Source: Liolophura sinensis (taxonomy: Eukaryota > Mollusca > Polyplacophora > Chitonida > Chitonidae). From it: a stretch of DNA of 64,000 nucleotides. The DNA lies in assembly GCF_032854445.1 (NCBI RefSeq), contig NW_027018051.1, forward strand, positions 37,185 through 101,184, read 5' to 3'. A model generated the notes under the pieces. That model made no database searches, had not been told where the DNA came from, and was given only the letters and a program-made list of their open reading frames with translations. Positions 27,406 through 38,564 of this stretch are shown piece by piece. How positions within the stretch are numbered: the first letter of the stretch is position 1; each line of letters starts with the position of its first letter. The translations under genes were made by a program, and so were the position numbers.

Positions 27406-27954
27406 TTGAATGATCATTTATGTCATAATCACGTGCCCAGCAACGGCTCTTACTCCATGGAAACCAGGGAAATTTGCAATTTTTCAACAGCTGCCGATGC
27501 CTGGCTCAATTCCGCATCTTTTGGCACCTTACTGATGAGGGTCAGTGTTCAGTTGTACTTTTTACAGCAGACTGTATCAAGAACCTTGTGTTTCTCACGT
27601 ACAAATGGTGTGGTTTTTCTACACGTAGACAAAGACATTGAGATTGTCTTGCACTTAGAAGTAAGGCAATTGCTGGGTGAGTTAAATGGGCTTAGCCCAA
27701 AGATTTGACGTCTTCTGGGCTACCGAAGGGCACATAACTTATAGTCAAAAGTTGAATATAGTAATGACCAGTCGCGATTGTACAGAGTACAGTGTAGCCG
27801 ATTTCAATTAACAAAAAGACCAGGCAAAAATGCAAAAGTGCGAAAACTGTTCCAGTGCTGCTGGTAAGAGGCTAATCCGACGTATTTTGTGACAAAAAAT
27901 CGAATGGTGCAAACCGCGTTGCTCTCCGACCAATACTTTTGGCTGTAGTGACAA

Positions 27955-28602
27955 TTGAATGATCATTTATGTCATAATCACGTGCACAGCAACGGCTCTT
28001 ACTCCATGGAAACCAGGAAAATTGGCAATTTTTCAACAGCTGCCGATACCTGGCCCAATTCCGCATCTTTTGGCACCTTATAAATGTGGGTCAGTGTTTA
28101 GTTGTACTTTTTACAGCAGACTGTATCAAGTACCTTGTGTTTTTCACGTACAAATGGTGTGGTTTTTCTACACGTAGATAAAGACATTGAGATTGTCTTG
28201 GAGTAAGACAATTGCTGGGTGAGTTAAATGGGCTTAGCCCAAAGATTTGACGTCTTCTGGGCTACCGAAGGGCACATAACTTATAGTCAAAAGTTGAATA
28301 ACTTAGAAGTAAGACAATTGCTGGGTGAGTTAAATGGGCTTAGCCCAAAGATTTGACGTCTTCTGGGCTACCGAAGGGCACATAACTTATAGTCAAAAGT
28401 TGAATATAGTAATGACCAGTCGCGATTGTACAGAGTACAGTGTAGCCGATTTCAATTAACAAAAAGACCAGGCAAAAATGCAAAAGTGCGAAAACTGTTC
28501 CAGTGCTGCTGGTAAGAGGCTAATCCGACGTATTTTGTGACGAGAAATCGAATGGTGCAAACCGCCTTGCTCTCCGACCAATACTTTTGGCTGTAGTGAC
28601 AA
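27955..28602 (+). repeat. Elongated class B monomer (648 bp)
   Basis: Same junction, second copy starting at 28301. It closes the second copy of a five-monomer block (25759-28602), and is a clean counterpart of both 25110 and 19974. Confidence 0.94.
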
Positions 28603-29151
28603 TTGAATGATCATTTATGTCATAATCACGTGCCCAGCAACGGCTCTTACTCCATGGAAACCAGGGAAATTTGCAATTTTTCAACAGCTGCCGATGCCTG
28701 GCTCAATTCCGGATCTTTTGGCACCTTACTGAAGTGGGTCAGTGTTCAGTTGTACTTTTTACAGCAGACTGTATCAAGTACCTTGTGTTTCTCACGTACA
28801 AATGGTGTGGTTTTTCTACACGTAGATAAAGACATTGAGATTGTCTTGCACTTAGAAGTAAGACAATTGCTGGGTGAGTTAAATGGGCTTAGCCCAAAGA
28901 TTTGACGTCTTCTGGGCTACCGAAAGGCACATAGCTTATAGTCAAAAGTTGAATATAGTAATGACCAGTCGCGATTGTACAGAGTACAGTGTAGCCGATT
29001 TCAATTAACAAAAAGACCAGGCAAAAATGCAAAAGTGGAAAAACTGTTCCAGTGCTGCTGGTAAGAGGCTAATCCGACGTATTTTGTGACGACAAATCGA
29101 ATGGTGCAAACCGCGTTGCTCTCCGACCAACACGTTTGGCTGTAGCGACAA

Positions 29152-29800
29152 TTGAATGATCATTAATGTCATAATCACGTGCCCAGCAACGGCTCTTACT
29201 CCATGGAAACCAGGGAAATTGGCAATTTTTCAACAGCTGCCGATGCCTGGCCCAATTCCGCATCTTTTGGCACCTTATAAATGTGGGTCAGTGTTTAGTT
29301 GTACTTTTTACAGCAGACTGTATCAAGTACTTTGTGTTTTTCACGTACAAATGGTGTGGTTTTTTCTACACGTAGATAAAGACATTGAGATTGTCTAGGA
29401 GTAAGACAATTGCTGGGTGAGTTAAATGGGCTTAGCCCAAAGATTTGACGTCTTCTGGGCTACCGAAGGGCACATAACTTATAGTCAAAAGTTGAATAAC
29501 TTAGAAGTAAGACAATTGCTGGGTGAGTTAAATGGGCTTAGCCCAAAGATTTGACGTCTTCTGGGCTACCGAAGGGCACATAACTTATAGTCAAAAGTTG
29601 AATATAGTAATGACCAGTCGCGATTGTACAGAGTACAGTGTAGCCGATTTCAATTAACAAAAAGACCAGGCAAAAATGCAAAAGTGCGAAAACTATTCCA
29701 GTGCTGCTGGTAAAAGGCTAATCCGACGTATTTTGTGACGAGAAATCGAATGGTGCAAACCGCGTTGCTCTCCGACCAATACTTTTGGCTGTAGTGACAA
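29152..29800 (+). repeat. Elongated class B monomer (649 bp), last in the window
   Basis: Same junction, second copy starting at 29499. It has the CATTAATGTC head and is the counterpart of 21172 at an offset of 7,980 bp. The first copy begins CTAGGAGTAAG, a private change. Confidence 0.93.
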
Positions 29801-31997
29801 TTGAATGATCATTTATGTCATAATCACGTGCCCAGCAACGGCTCTTACTCCATGGAAACCAGGGAAATTTGCAATTTTTCAACAGCTGCCGATGCCTGGC
29901 TCAATTCCGCATCTTTTGGCACCTTACTGAAGTGGGTCAGTGTTCAGTTGTACTTTTTACAGCAGACTGTATCAAGTACCTTGTGTTTCTCACGTACAAA
30001 TGGTGTGGTTTTTCTACACGTAGATAAAGACATTGAGATTGTCTTGCACTTAGAAGTAAGACAATTGCTGGGTGAGTTAAATGGGCTTAGCCCAAAGATT
30101 TGACGTCTTCTGGGCTACCGAAAGGCACATAACTTATAGTCAAAAGTTGAATATAGTAATGACCAGTCGCGATTGTACAGAGTACAGTGTAGCCGATTTC
30201 AATTATCAAAAAGACCAGGCAAAAATGCAAAAGTGGAAAAACTGTTCCAGTGCTGCTGGTAAGAGGCTAATCCGACGTATTTTGTGACGAGAAATCGAAT
30301 GGTGCAAACCGCGTTGCTCTCCGACCAAAACGTTTCGCTGTAGCGACAATTGAATGATCATTAATGTCATAATCACGTGCCCAGCAACGGCTCTTACTCC
30401 ATGGAAACCAGGGATATTTGCAATTTTTTAACAGCTGCCGATGCCTGGCCCGATTCCGCACCTTTTGGCACCTTATAAATGTGGGTCAGTGTTTAGTTGT
30501 ACTTTTTACAGCAGACTGTATCAAGTACCTTGTGTTTTTCACGTACAAATGGTGTGGTTTTTCTACACGTAGATAAAGACATTGAGATTGTCTTGGACTT
30601 AGAAGTAAGACAATTGCTGGGTGAGTTAAATGGGCTTAGCCCAAAGATTTGACGTCTTCTGGGCTACCGAAGGGCACATAACTTATAGTCAAAAGTTGAA
30701 TATAGCAATGACCAGTCGCGATTGTACAGAGTACAGTGTAGCCGATTTCAATTAACAAAAAGACCAGGCAAAAATGCAAAATTGGAAAAATTGTTCCAGT
30801 GCTGCTGGTAAGAGGCTAATCCGACGTATTTTGTGACGACAAATCGAATGGTGCAAACCGCGTTGCTCTCCGACCAATACTTTTGCCTGTAGCGACAATT
30901 GAATGATCATTTATGTCATAATCACTTGCACAGCAACGGCTCTTACTCCATGGAAACCAGGAAAATTGGCAATTTTTCAACAGCTGCCGATACCTGGCTC
31001 AATTCCGCATCTTTTGGCACCTTATAAATGTGGGTCTGTGGTCAGTTGTACTTTTTACAGCAGACTGTATCAAGTACCTTGTGTTTTTTTATGTACAAAT
31101 GGTGTGGTTTTTCTACACGTAGATAAAGACATTGAGATTGTCTTGGACTGAGAAGTAAGACAATTGCCGGGTGAGTTAAATTTGCTTAGCCCAAAGATTT
31201 CACGTCTTCTGGGCTACCGACGGGCACATAACTTATAGTCAAAAGTTGAATATAGTAATGACCAGTCGCGATTGTACAGAGTACAGTGTAGCCGATTTCA
31301 ATTAACAAAAAGACCAGGTAAAAGTGCAAAAGTGGAAAAACTGTTCCAGTGCTGCTGGTAAGAGGCTAATCCGACGTATTTTGTGACGAGAAATCGAATG
31401 GTGCAAACCGCGTTGCTCTCCGACCAATACTTTTGGCTGTAGTGACAATTGAATGATCATTTATGTCATAATCACGTGCCCAGCAACGGCTCTTACTCCA
31501 TGGAAACCAGGGAAATTTGCAATTTTTCAACAGCTGCCGATGCTTGGCTCAATTCCGCATCTGTTGGCACCTTACTGAAGTGGGTCAGTGTTCAGTTGTA
31601 CTTTTTACAGCAGACTGTATCAAGTACCTTGTGTTTTTCACGTACAAATGGTGTGGTTTTTCTACACGTAGATAAAGACATTGAGATTGTCTTGCACTTA
31701 GAAGTAAGACAATTGCTGGGTGAGTTAAATGGGCTTAGCCCAAAGATTTCACGTCTTCTGGGCTACCGAAGGGCACATAACTTATAGTCAAAAGTTGAAT
31801 ATAGTAATGACCAGTCGCGATTGTACAGAGTACAGTGTAGCCGATTTCAATTAACAAAAAGACCAGGCAAAAATGCAAAAGTGGAAAAACTGTTCCAGTG
31901 CTGCTGCTAAGAGGCTAATCCGACGTATTTTGTGACAAGAAATCGAATGGTGCAAACCGCGTTGCTCTCCGACCAATACTTTTGGCTGTAGCGACAA

Positions 31998-32546
31998 ATC
32001 AATGAATATTGATGTCATAATCACGTGCCCAGCAACGGCTCTTACTCCATGGAAACCAGGGATATTTGCAATTTTTTAACAGCTGCCGATGCCTGGCCCA
32101 ATTCCGCATCTTTTGGCACCTTATAAATGTGGGCCAGTGTTTAGTTATACTTTTTACAGCAGACTGTATCAAGTACCTTGTGTTTTTCACGTACAAATGG
32201 TGTGGTTTTTCTACACGTAGATAAAGACATTGAGATTGTCTTGGACTTAGAAGTAAGACAATTGCTGGGTGAGTTAAATGGGCTTAGCCCAAAGATTTCA
32301 GGTCTTCTGGGCTACCGAAGGGCACATAACTTATAGTCAAAAGTTGAATATAGTAATGACCAGTCGCGATTGTACAGAGTACAGTGTAGCCGATTTCAAT
32401 TAACAAAAAGACCAGGTAAAAATGCAAAAGTGGAAAAACTGTTCCAGTGCTGCTGGTAAGAGGCTAATCCGACGTATTTTGTGACGAGAAATCAAATGGT
32501 GCAATCCGCGTTGCTCTCCGACCAATACGTTTGGCTGTAGCGACAA
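31998..32546 (+). repeat. Substituted-head class B monomer
   Basis: Head with AATATTGATG, class B block, and GTGGGCCAG in place of GTGGGTCAG near 32131. First of the domain 3 series. Confidence 0.92.
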
Positions 32547-34196
32547 TTGAATGATCATTTATGTCATAATCACGTGCCCACAGCAACGGCTCTTACTCCA
32601 TGGAAACCAGGGAAATTTGCAATTTTTCAACAGCTGCCGATGCCTGGCTCAATTCCGCATCTTTTGGCACCTTTTTCATGTGGGTCTGTGGTCAGTTGTA
32701 CTTTTTACAGCAGACTGTATCAAGTACCTTGTGTTTTTCATGTACAAATGGTGTGGTTTTTCTACACGTAGATAAAGACATTGAGATTGTCTTGCACTTA
32801 GAAGTAAGGCAATTGCTGGGTGAGTTAAATGGGCTTAGCCCAAAGATTTCAGGTCTTCTGGGCTACCGAAGGGCACATAACTTATAGTCAAAAGTTGAAT
32901 ATAGTAATGACCAGTCGCGATTGTACAGAGTACAGTGTAGCCGATTTCAATTAACAAAAAGACCAGGCAAAAATGCAAAAGTGGAAAAACTGTTCCAGTG
33001 CTGCTGGTAAGAGGCTAATCCGACGTATTTTGTGACGAGAAATCGAATGGTGCAAACCGCGTTGCTCTCCGACCAATACTTTTGGCTGTAGTGACAATTG
33101 AATGATTATTTATGTCATAATCATGTGCCCGGCAACGGCTCTTACTCCATGGAAACCAGGGAAATTTGCAATTTTTCAACAGCTGCCGATGCCTGGCTCA
33201 ATTCCGCATCTTTTGGCACCTTACTGAAGTTGGTCAGTGTTCAGTTGAATTTTTTACAGCAGACTGTATCAAGTACCTTGTGTTTAACACGTACAAATGG
33301 TGTGGTTTTTCTACACGTAGATAAAGACATTGAGATTGTCTTGCACTTAGAAGTAAGACAATTGCTGGGTGAGTTAAATGGGCTTAGCCCAAAGATTTTT
33401 AGATCTTCTGGGCTACCGAAGGGCACATAACTTATAGTCAAAAGTTAAATATAGTAATGACCAGTCGCGATTGTACAGAGTACAGTGTAGCCGATTTCAA
33501 TTAACAAAAAGACCAGGTAAAAATGCAAAAGTGGAAAAACTGTTCCAGTGCTGCTGGTAAGAGGCTAATCCGACGTATTTTGTGACGAGAAATCGAATGG
33601 TGCAAACCGCGTTGCTCTCCGACCAATACGTTTGGCTGTAGTGACAATTGAATGATCATTTATGTCATAATCACGTGCCCAGCAACGGCTCTTACTCCAT
33701 GGAAACCAGGGAACTTTACAATTTTTTAACAGCTGCCGATGCCTGGCTCAATTCCGCATCTTTTGGCACCTTACTGAAGTGGGTCAATGTTCAGTTGTAC
33801 TTTTTACAGCAGACTGTATCAAGCACCTTGTGTTTTTTATGTACAAATGGTGTGGTTTTTCTACACGTAGATAAAGACATTGAGATTGTCTTGCACTTAG
33901 AAGTAAGACAATTGCTGGGTGAGTTAAATGGGCTTAGCCCAAAGATTTCACGTCTTCTGGGCTACCGAAGGGCACATAACTTATAGTCAAAAGTTGAATA
34001 TAGTAATGACCAGTCGCGATTGTACAGAGTACAGTGTAGCCGATTTCAATTAACAAAAAGACCAGGCAAAAATGCAAAAGTGGAAAAACTGTTCCAGTGC
34101 TGCTGGTAAGAGGCTAATCCGACGTATTTTGTGACGACAAATCGAATGGTGCAAACCGCGTTGCTCTCTGACCAATACTTTTGGCTGTAGCGACAA

Positions 34197-34745
34197 ATCA
34201 ATGAATATTAATGTCATAATCACGTGCCCAGCAACGGCTCTTACTCCATGGAAACCAGGGATATTTGCAATTTTTTAACAGCTGCCGATGCCTGGCCCAA
34301 TTCCGCATCTTTTGGCACCTTATAAATGTGGGTCAGTGTTTAGTTGTACTTTTTACAGCAGACTGTATCAAGTACCTTGTGTTTTTTATGTACAAATGGT
34401 GTGGTTTTTCTACACGTAGATAAAGACATTGAGATTGTCTTGGACTTAGAAGTAAGACAATTGCTGGGTGAGTGAAATGGGCTTAGCCCAAAGATTTCAG
34501 GTCTTCTGGGCTACCGAAGGGCACATAACTTATAGTCAAAAGTTGAATATAGTAATGACCAGTCGCGATTGTACAGAGTACAGTGTAGCCGATTTCAATT
34601 AATAAAAAGACCAGGTAAAAGTGCAAAAGTGGAAAAACTGTTCCAGTGCTGCTGGTAAGAGGCTAATCCGACGTATTTTGTGACGAGAAATCGAATGGTG
34701 CAAACCGCGTTGCTCTCCGACCAATACTTTTGGCTGTAGTGACAA
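34197..34745 (+). repeat. Substituted-head class B monomer (AATATTAATG form)
   Basis: The head reads AATATTAATG, which weakens the inverted repeat seen at 2760. It also has GAGTGAAATGGG near 34471 and CAATTAATAAAAAG near 34597, both shared with 42958 and 45709. Confidence 0.92.
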
Positions 34746-35843
34746 TTGAATGATCATTTATGTCATAATCACGTGCCCAGCAACGGCTCTTACTCCATGG
34801 AAATCAGGGATATTTGCAATTTTTCAACAGCTGCCGATGCCTGGCTCAATTCCGCATCTTTTGGCACCTTTTTCATGTGGGTCTGTGGTCAGTTGTACTT
34901 TTTACAGCAGACTGTATCAAGTACCTTGTGTTTTTCATGTACAAATGGTGTGGTTTTTCTACACGTAGATAAAGACATTGAGATTGTCTTGCACTTAGAA
35001 GTAAGGCAATTGCTGGGTGAGTTAAATGGGCTTAGCCCAAAGATTTCAGGTCTTCTGGGCTACCGAAGGGCACACAACTTATAGTCAAAAGTTGAATATA
35101 CTAATGACCAGTCGCGATTGTACAGAGTACAGTGTAGCCGATTTCAATTAACAAAAAGACCAGGCAAAAATGCAAAAGTGCGAAAACTGTTCCAGTGCTG
35201 CTGGTAAGAGGCTAATCCGACGTATTTTGTGACGAGAAATCGAATGGTGCAATCCGCGTTGCTCTCCGACCAATACGTTTGGCTATAGCGACAATTGAAT
35301 GATCATTTATATCATAATCACGTGCCCAGCAACGGCTCTTACTCCATGGAAACCAGGGAAATTGGCAATTTTTCAACAGCTGCCGATGCCTGGCTCAATT
35401 CTGCATCTTTTGGCACCTTACTGAAGTGGGTCAGTGTTCAGTTGTACTTTTTACAGCAGACTGTATCAAGTACCTTGTGTTTTTCACGTACAAATGGTGT
35501 GGTTTTTCTACACGTAGATAAAGACATTGAGATTGTCTTGCACTTAGAAGTAAGACAATTGCTGGGTGAGTTAAATGGGCTTAGCCGAAAGAGTTTACGT
35601 CTTCTGGGCTACCGAAGGGCACATAACTTATAGTCAAAAGTTGAATATAGTAATGACCAGTCGCGATTGTACAGAGTACAGTGTAGCCGATTTCAATTAA
35701 CAAAAAGACCAAGCAAAAATGCAAAAGTGGAAAAACTGTTCCAGTGCTGCTGGTAAGAGGCTAATCCGACGTATTATGTGACGAGAAATCGAATGGTGCA
35801 AACCGCCTTGCTCTCCGACCAATACTTTTGGCTGTAGCGACAA

Positions 35844-36392
35844 ATCAATGAATATTGATGTCATAATCACGTGCCCAGCAACGGCTCTTACTCCATGGAA
35901 ACCAGGGATATTTGCAATTTTTTAACAGCTGCCGATGCCTGGCCCAATTCCGCATCTTTTGGCACCTTATAAATGTGGGTCAGTGTTTAGTTGTACTTTT
36001 TACAGCAGACTGTATCAAGTACCTTGTGTTTTTTATGTACAAATGGTGTGGTTTTTCTACACGTAGATAAAGACATTGAGATTGTCTTGGACTTAGAAGT
36101 AAGACAATTGCTGGGTGAGTTAAATGGGCTTAGCCCAAAGATTTCAGGTCTTCTGGGCTACCGAAGGGCACATAACTTATAGTCAAAAGTTGAATATAGT
36201 AATGACCAGTCGCGATTGTACAGAGTACAGTGTAGCCGATTTCAATTAACAAAAAGACCAGGCAAAAATGCAAAAGTGGAAAAACTGTTCCTGTGCTGCT
36301 GGTAAGAGGCTAATCCGACGTATTTTGTGACGAGAAATCGAATGGTGCAATCCGCGTTGCTCTCCGACCAATACGTTTGGCTGTAGCGACAA
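35844..36392 (+). repeat. Substituted-head class B monomer
   Basis: AATATTGATG form. It carries the private CTGTTCCTGTGCTG near 36286, shared with 40212, which ties the two into one block duplication. Confidence 0.92.
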
Positions 36393-36941
36393 TTGAATGA
36401 TCATTTATATCATAATCACGTGCCCAGCAACGGCTCTTACTCCATGGAAACCAGGGAAATTGGAAATTTTTCAACAGCTGCCGATGCCTGGCTCAATTCC
36501 GCATCTTTTGGCACCTTACTGAAGTGAGTCAGTGTTTAGTTGTACTTTTTACAGCAGACTGTATCAAGTACCTTGTGTTTTTCATGTACAAATGGTGTGG
36601 TTTTTGTACACGTAGATAAAGACATTGAGATTGTCTTGCACTTAGAAGTAAGGCAATTGCTGGGTGAGTTAAATGGGCTTAGCCCAAAGATTTGACGTCT
36701 TCTGGGCTACCGAAGGGCACATAACTTATAGTCAAAAGTTGAATATAGTAATGACCAGTCGCGATTGTACAGAGTACAGTGTAGCCGATTTCAATTAACA
36801 AAAAGACCAGGCAAAAATGCAAAAGTGGAAAAACTGTTCCAGTGCTGCTGGTAAGAGGCTAATCCGACGTATTTTGTGACGAGAAATCGAATGGTGCAAA
36901 CCGCGTTGCTCTCCGACCAATACTTTTGGCTGTAGCGACAA

Positions 36942-37466
36942 TTGAATGATCATTTATGTCATAATCATGTGCCCAGCAACGGCTCTGCAATTTTTCAACA
37001 GCTGCCGATGCCTGGCTCAATTCCGCATCTTTTGGCACTTTACTGAAGTTGGTCAGTGTTCAGTTGAATTTTTTACAGCAGACTGTATCAAGTACCTTGT
37101 GTTTAACACGTACAAATGGTGTGGTTTTTCTACACGTAGATAAAGACATTGAGATTGTCTTGCACTTAGAAGTAAGGCAATTGCTGGGTGAGTTAAATGG
37201 GCTTAGCCCAAAGATTTTTAGATCTTCTGGGCTACCGAAGGGCACATAACTTATAGTCAAAAGTTGAATATAGTAATGACCAGTCGCGATTGTACAGAGT
37301 ACAATGTAGCCGATTTCAATTAACAAAAAGACCAGGTAAAAATGCAAAAGTGGAAAAACTGTTCCAGTGCTGCTGGTAAGAGGCTAATCCGACGTATTTT
37401 GTGACGAGAAATCGAATGGTGCAAACCGCGTTGCTCTCCGACCAATACTTTTGGCTGTAGTGACAA
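36942..37466 (+). repeat. Length variant: 525-bp class A monomer
   Basis: A 24-bp deletion removes monomer positions of about 46-69, joining CGGCTCT to TGCAATTT near 36986. The CCATGG palindrome is lost. This is the largest clean deletion in the window. Confidence 0.92.
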
Positions 37467-38015
37467 TTGAATGATCATTTATGTCATAATCACGTGCCCA
37501 GCAACGGCTCTTACTCCATGGAAACCAGGGAAATTGGCAATTTTTCAACAGCTGCCGATGCCTGGCTCAATTCCGCATCTTTTGGCACCTTACTGAAGTG
37601 GGTCAATGTTCAGTTGTACTTTTTACAGCAGACTGTATCAAGTACCTTGTGTTTTTTATGTACAAATGGTGTGGTTTTTCTACACGTAGATAAAGACATT
37701 GAGATTGTCTTGCACTTAGAAGTAAGACAATTGCTGGGTGAGTTAAATGGGCTTAGCCCAAAGATTTCACGTCTTCTGGGCTACCGAAGGGCACATAACT
37801 TATAGTCAAAAGTTGAATATAGTAATGACCAGTCGCGATTGTACAGAGTACAGTGTAGCCGATTTCAATTAACAAAAAGACCAGGCAAAAATGCAAAAGT
37901 GGAAAAACTGTTCCAGTGCTGCTGGTAAGAGGCTAATCCGACGTATTTTGTGACGACAAATCGAATGGTGCAAACCGCGTTGCTCTCCGACCAATACTTT
38001 TGGCTGTAGCGACAA

Positions 38016-38564
38016 ATCAATGAATATTAATGTCATAATCACGTGCCCAGCAACGGCTCTTACTCCATGGAAACCAGGGATATTTGCAATTTTTTTACAG
38101 CTGCCGATGCCTGGCCCAATCCCGCACCTTTTGGCACCTTATAAATGTGGGTCAGTGTTTAGTTGTACTTTTTACAGCAGACTGTATCAAGTACCTTGTG
38201 TTTTTCACGTACAAATGGTGTGGTTTTTCTACACGTAGATAAAGACATTGAGATTGTCTTGGACTTAGAAGTAAGACAATTGCTGGGTGAGTTAAATGGG
38301 CTTAGCCCAAAGATTTGACGTCTTCTGGGCTACCGAAGGGCACATAACTTATAGTCAAAAGTTAAATATAGTAATGACCAGTCGCGATTGTACAGAGTAC
38401 AGTGTAGCCGATTTCAATTAACAAAAAGACCAGGCAAAAATGCAAAAGTGCGAAAACTGTTCCAGTGCTGCTGGTAAGAGGCTAATCCGACGTATTTTGT
38501 GACGAGAAATTGAATGGTGCATACCGCGTTGCTCTCCGACCAATACTTTTGGCTGTAGTGACAA
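38016..38564 (+). repeat. Substituted-head class B monomer (AATATTAATG form)
   Basis: AATATTAATG head, with the variant CCAATCCCGCACC near 38116. It precedes the block that matches the window start. Confidence 0.92.

Larger units (their letters stand above)
25759..28602 (+). repeat. Five-monomer higher-order unit, second copy (2,844 bp)
   Basis: Tandem partner of 22915-25758 with the same five-class order. This copy is largely free of one-base indels. Confidence 0.9.
4407..31448 (+). repeat. Array domain 2 (elongated-monomer territory)
   Basis: This stretch contains all seven elongated ~648-bp monomers and none of the substituted-head monomers. Other markers common here are ATCAAGAACC in place of ATCAAGTACC (units 5505, 8259, 10456, 12652, 16578, 19425, 24561, 27406) and CATGATTATTTATG heads (7164, 12103, 15488). 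Nested block duplications fill it (4.95, 2.85, 2.84 and 7.98 kb offsets). Single-base indels are frequent in parts of it (about 3.9-9.3, 13.1-18.4 and 21.1-25.5 kb) and rare in others. Confidence 0.8.
26857..31448 (+). repeat. Block duplicate of 18876-23465 (offset ~7.98 kb)
   Basis: Eight consecutive units (C, A, elongated B, A, elongated B, A, B, hybrid) match 18876-23465 in order, length and variant bases. Offsets between paired starts are 7,981 for the first four pairs and 7,980-7,987 for the rest. The match ends where 23466 is class B but 31449 is class A. Confidence 0.9.
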
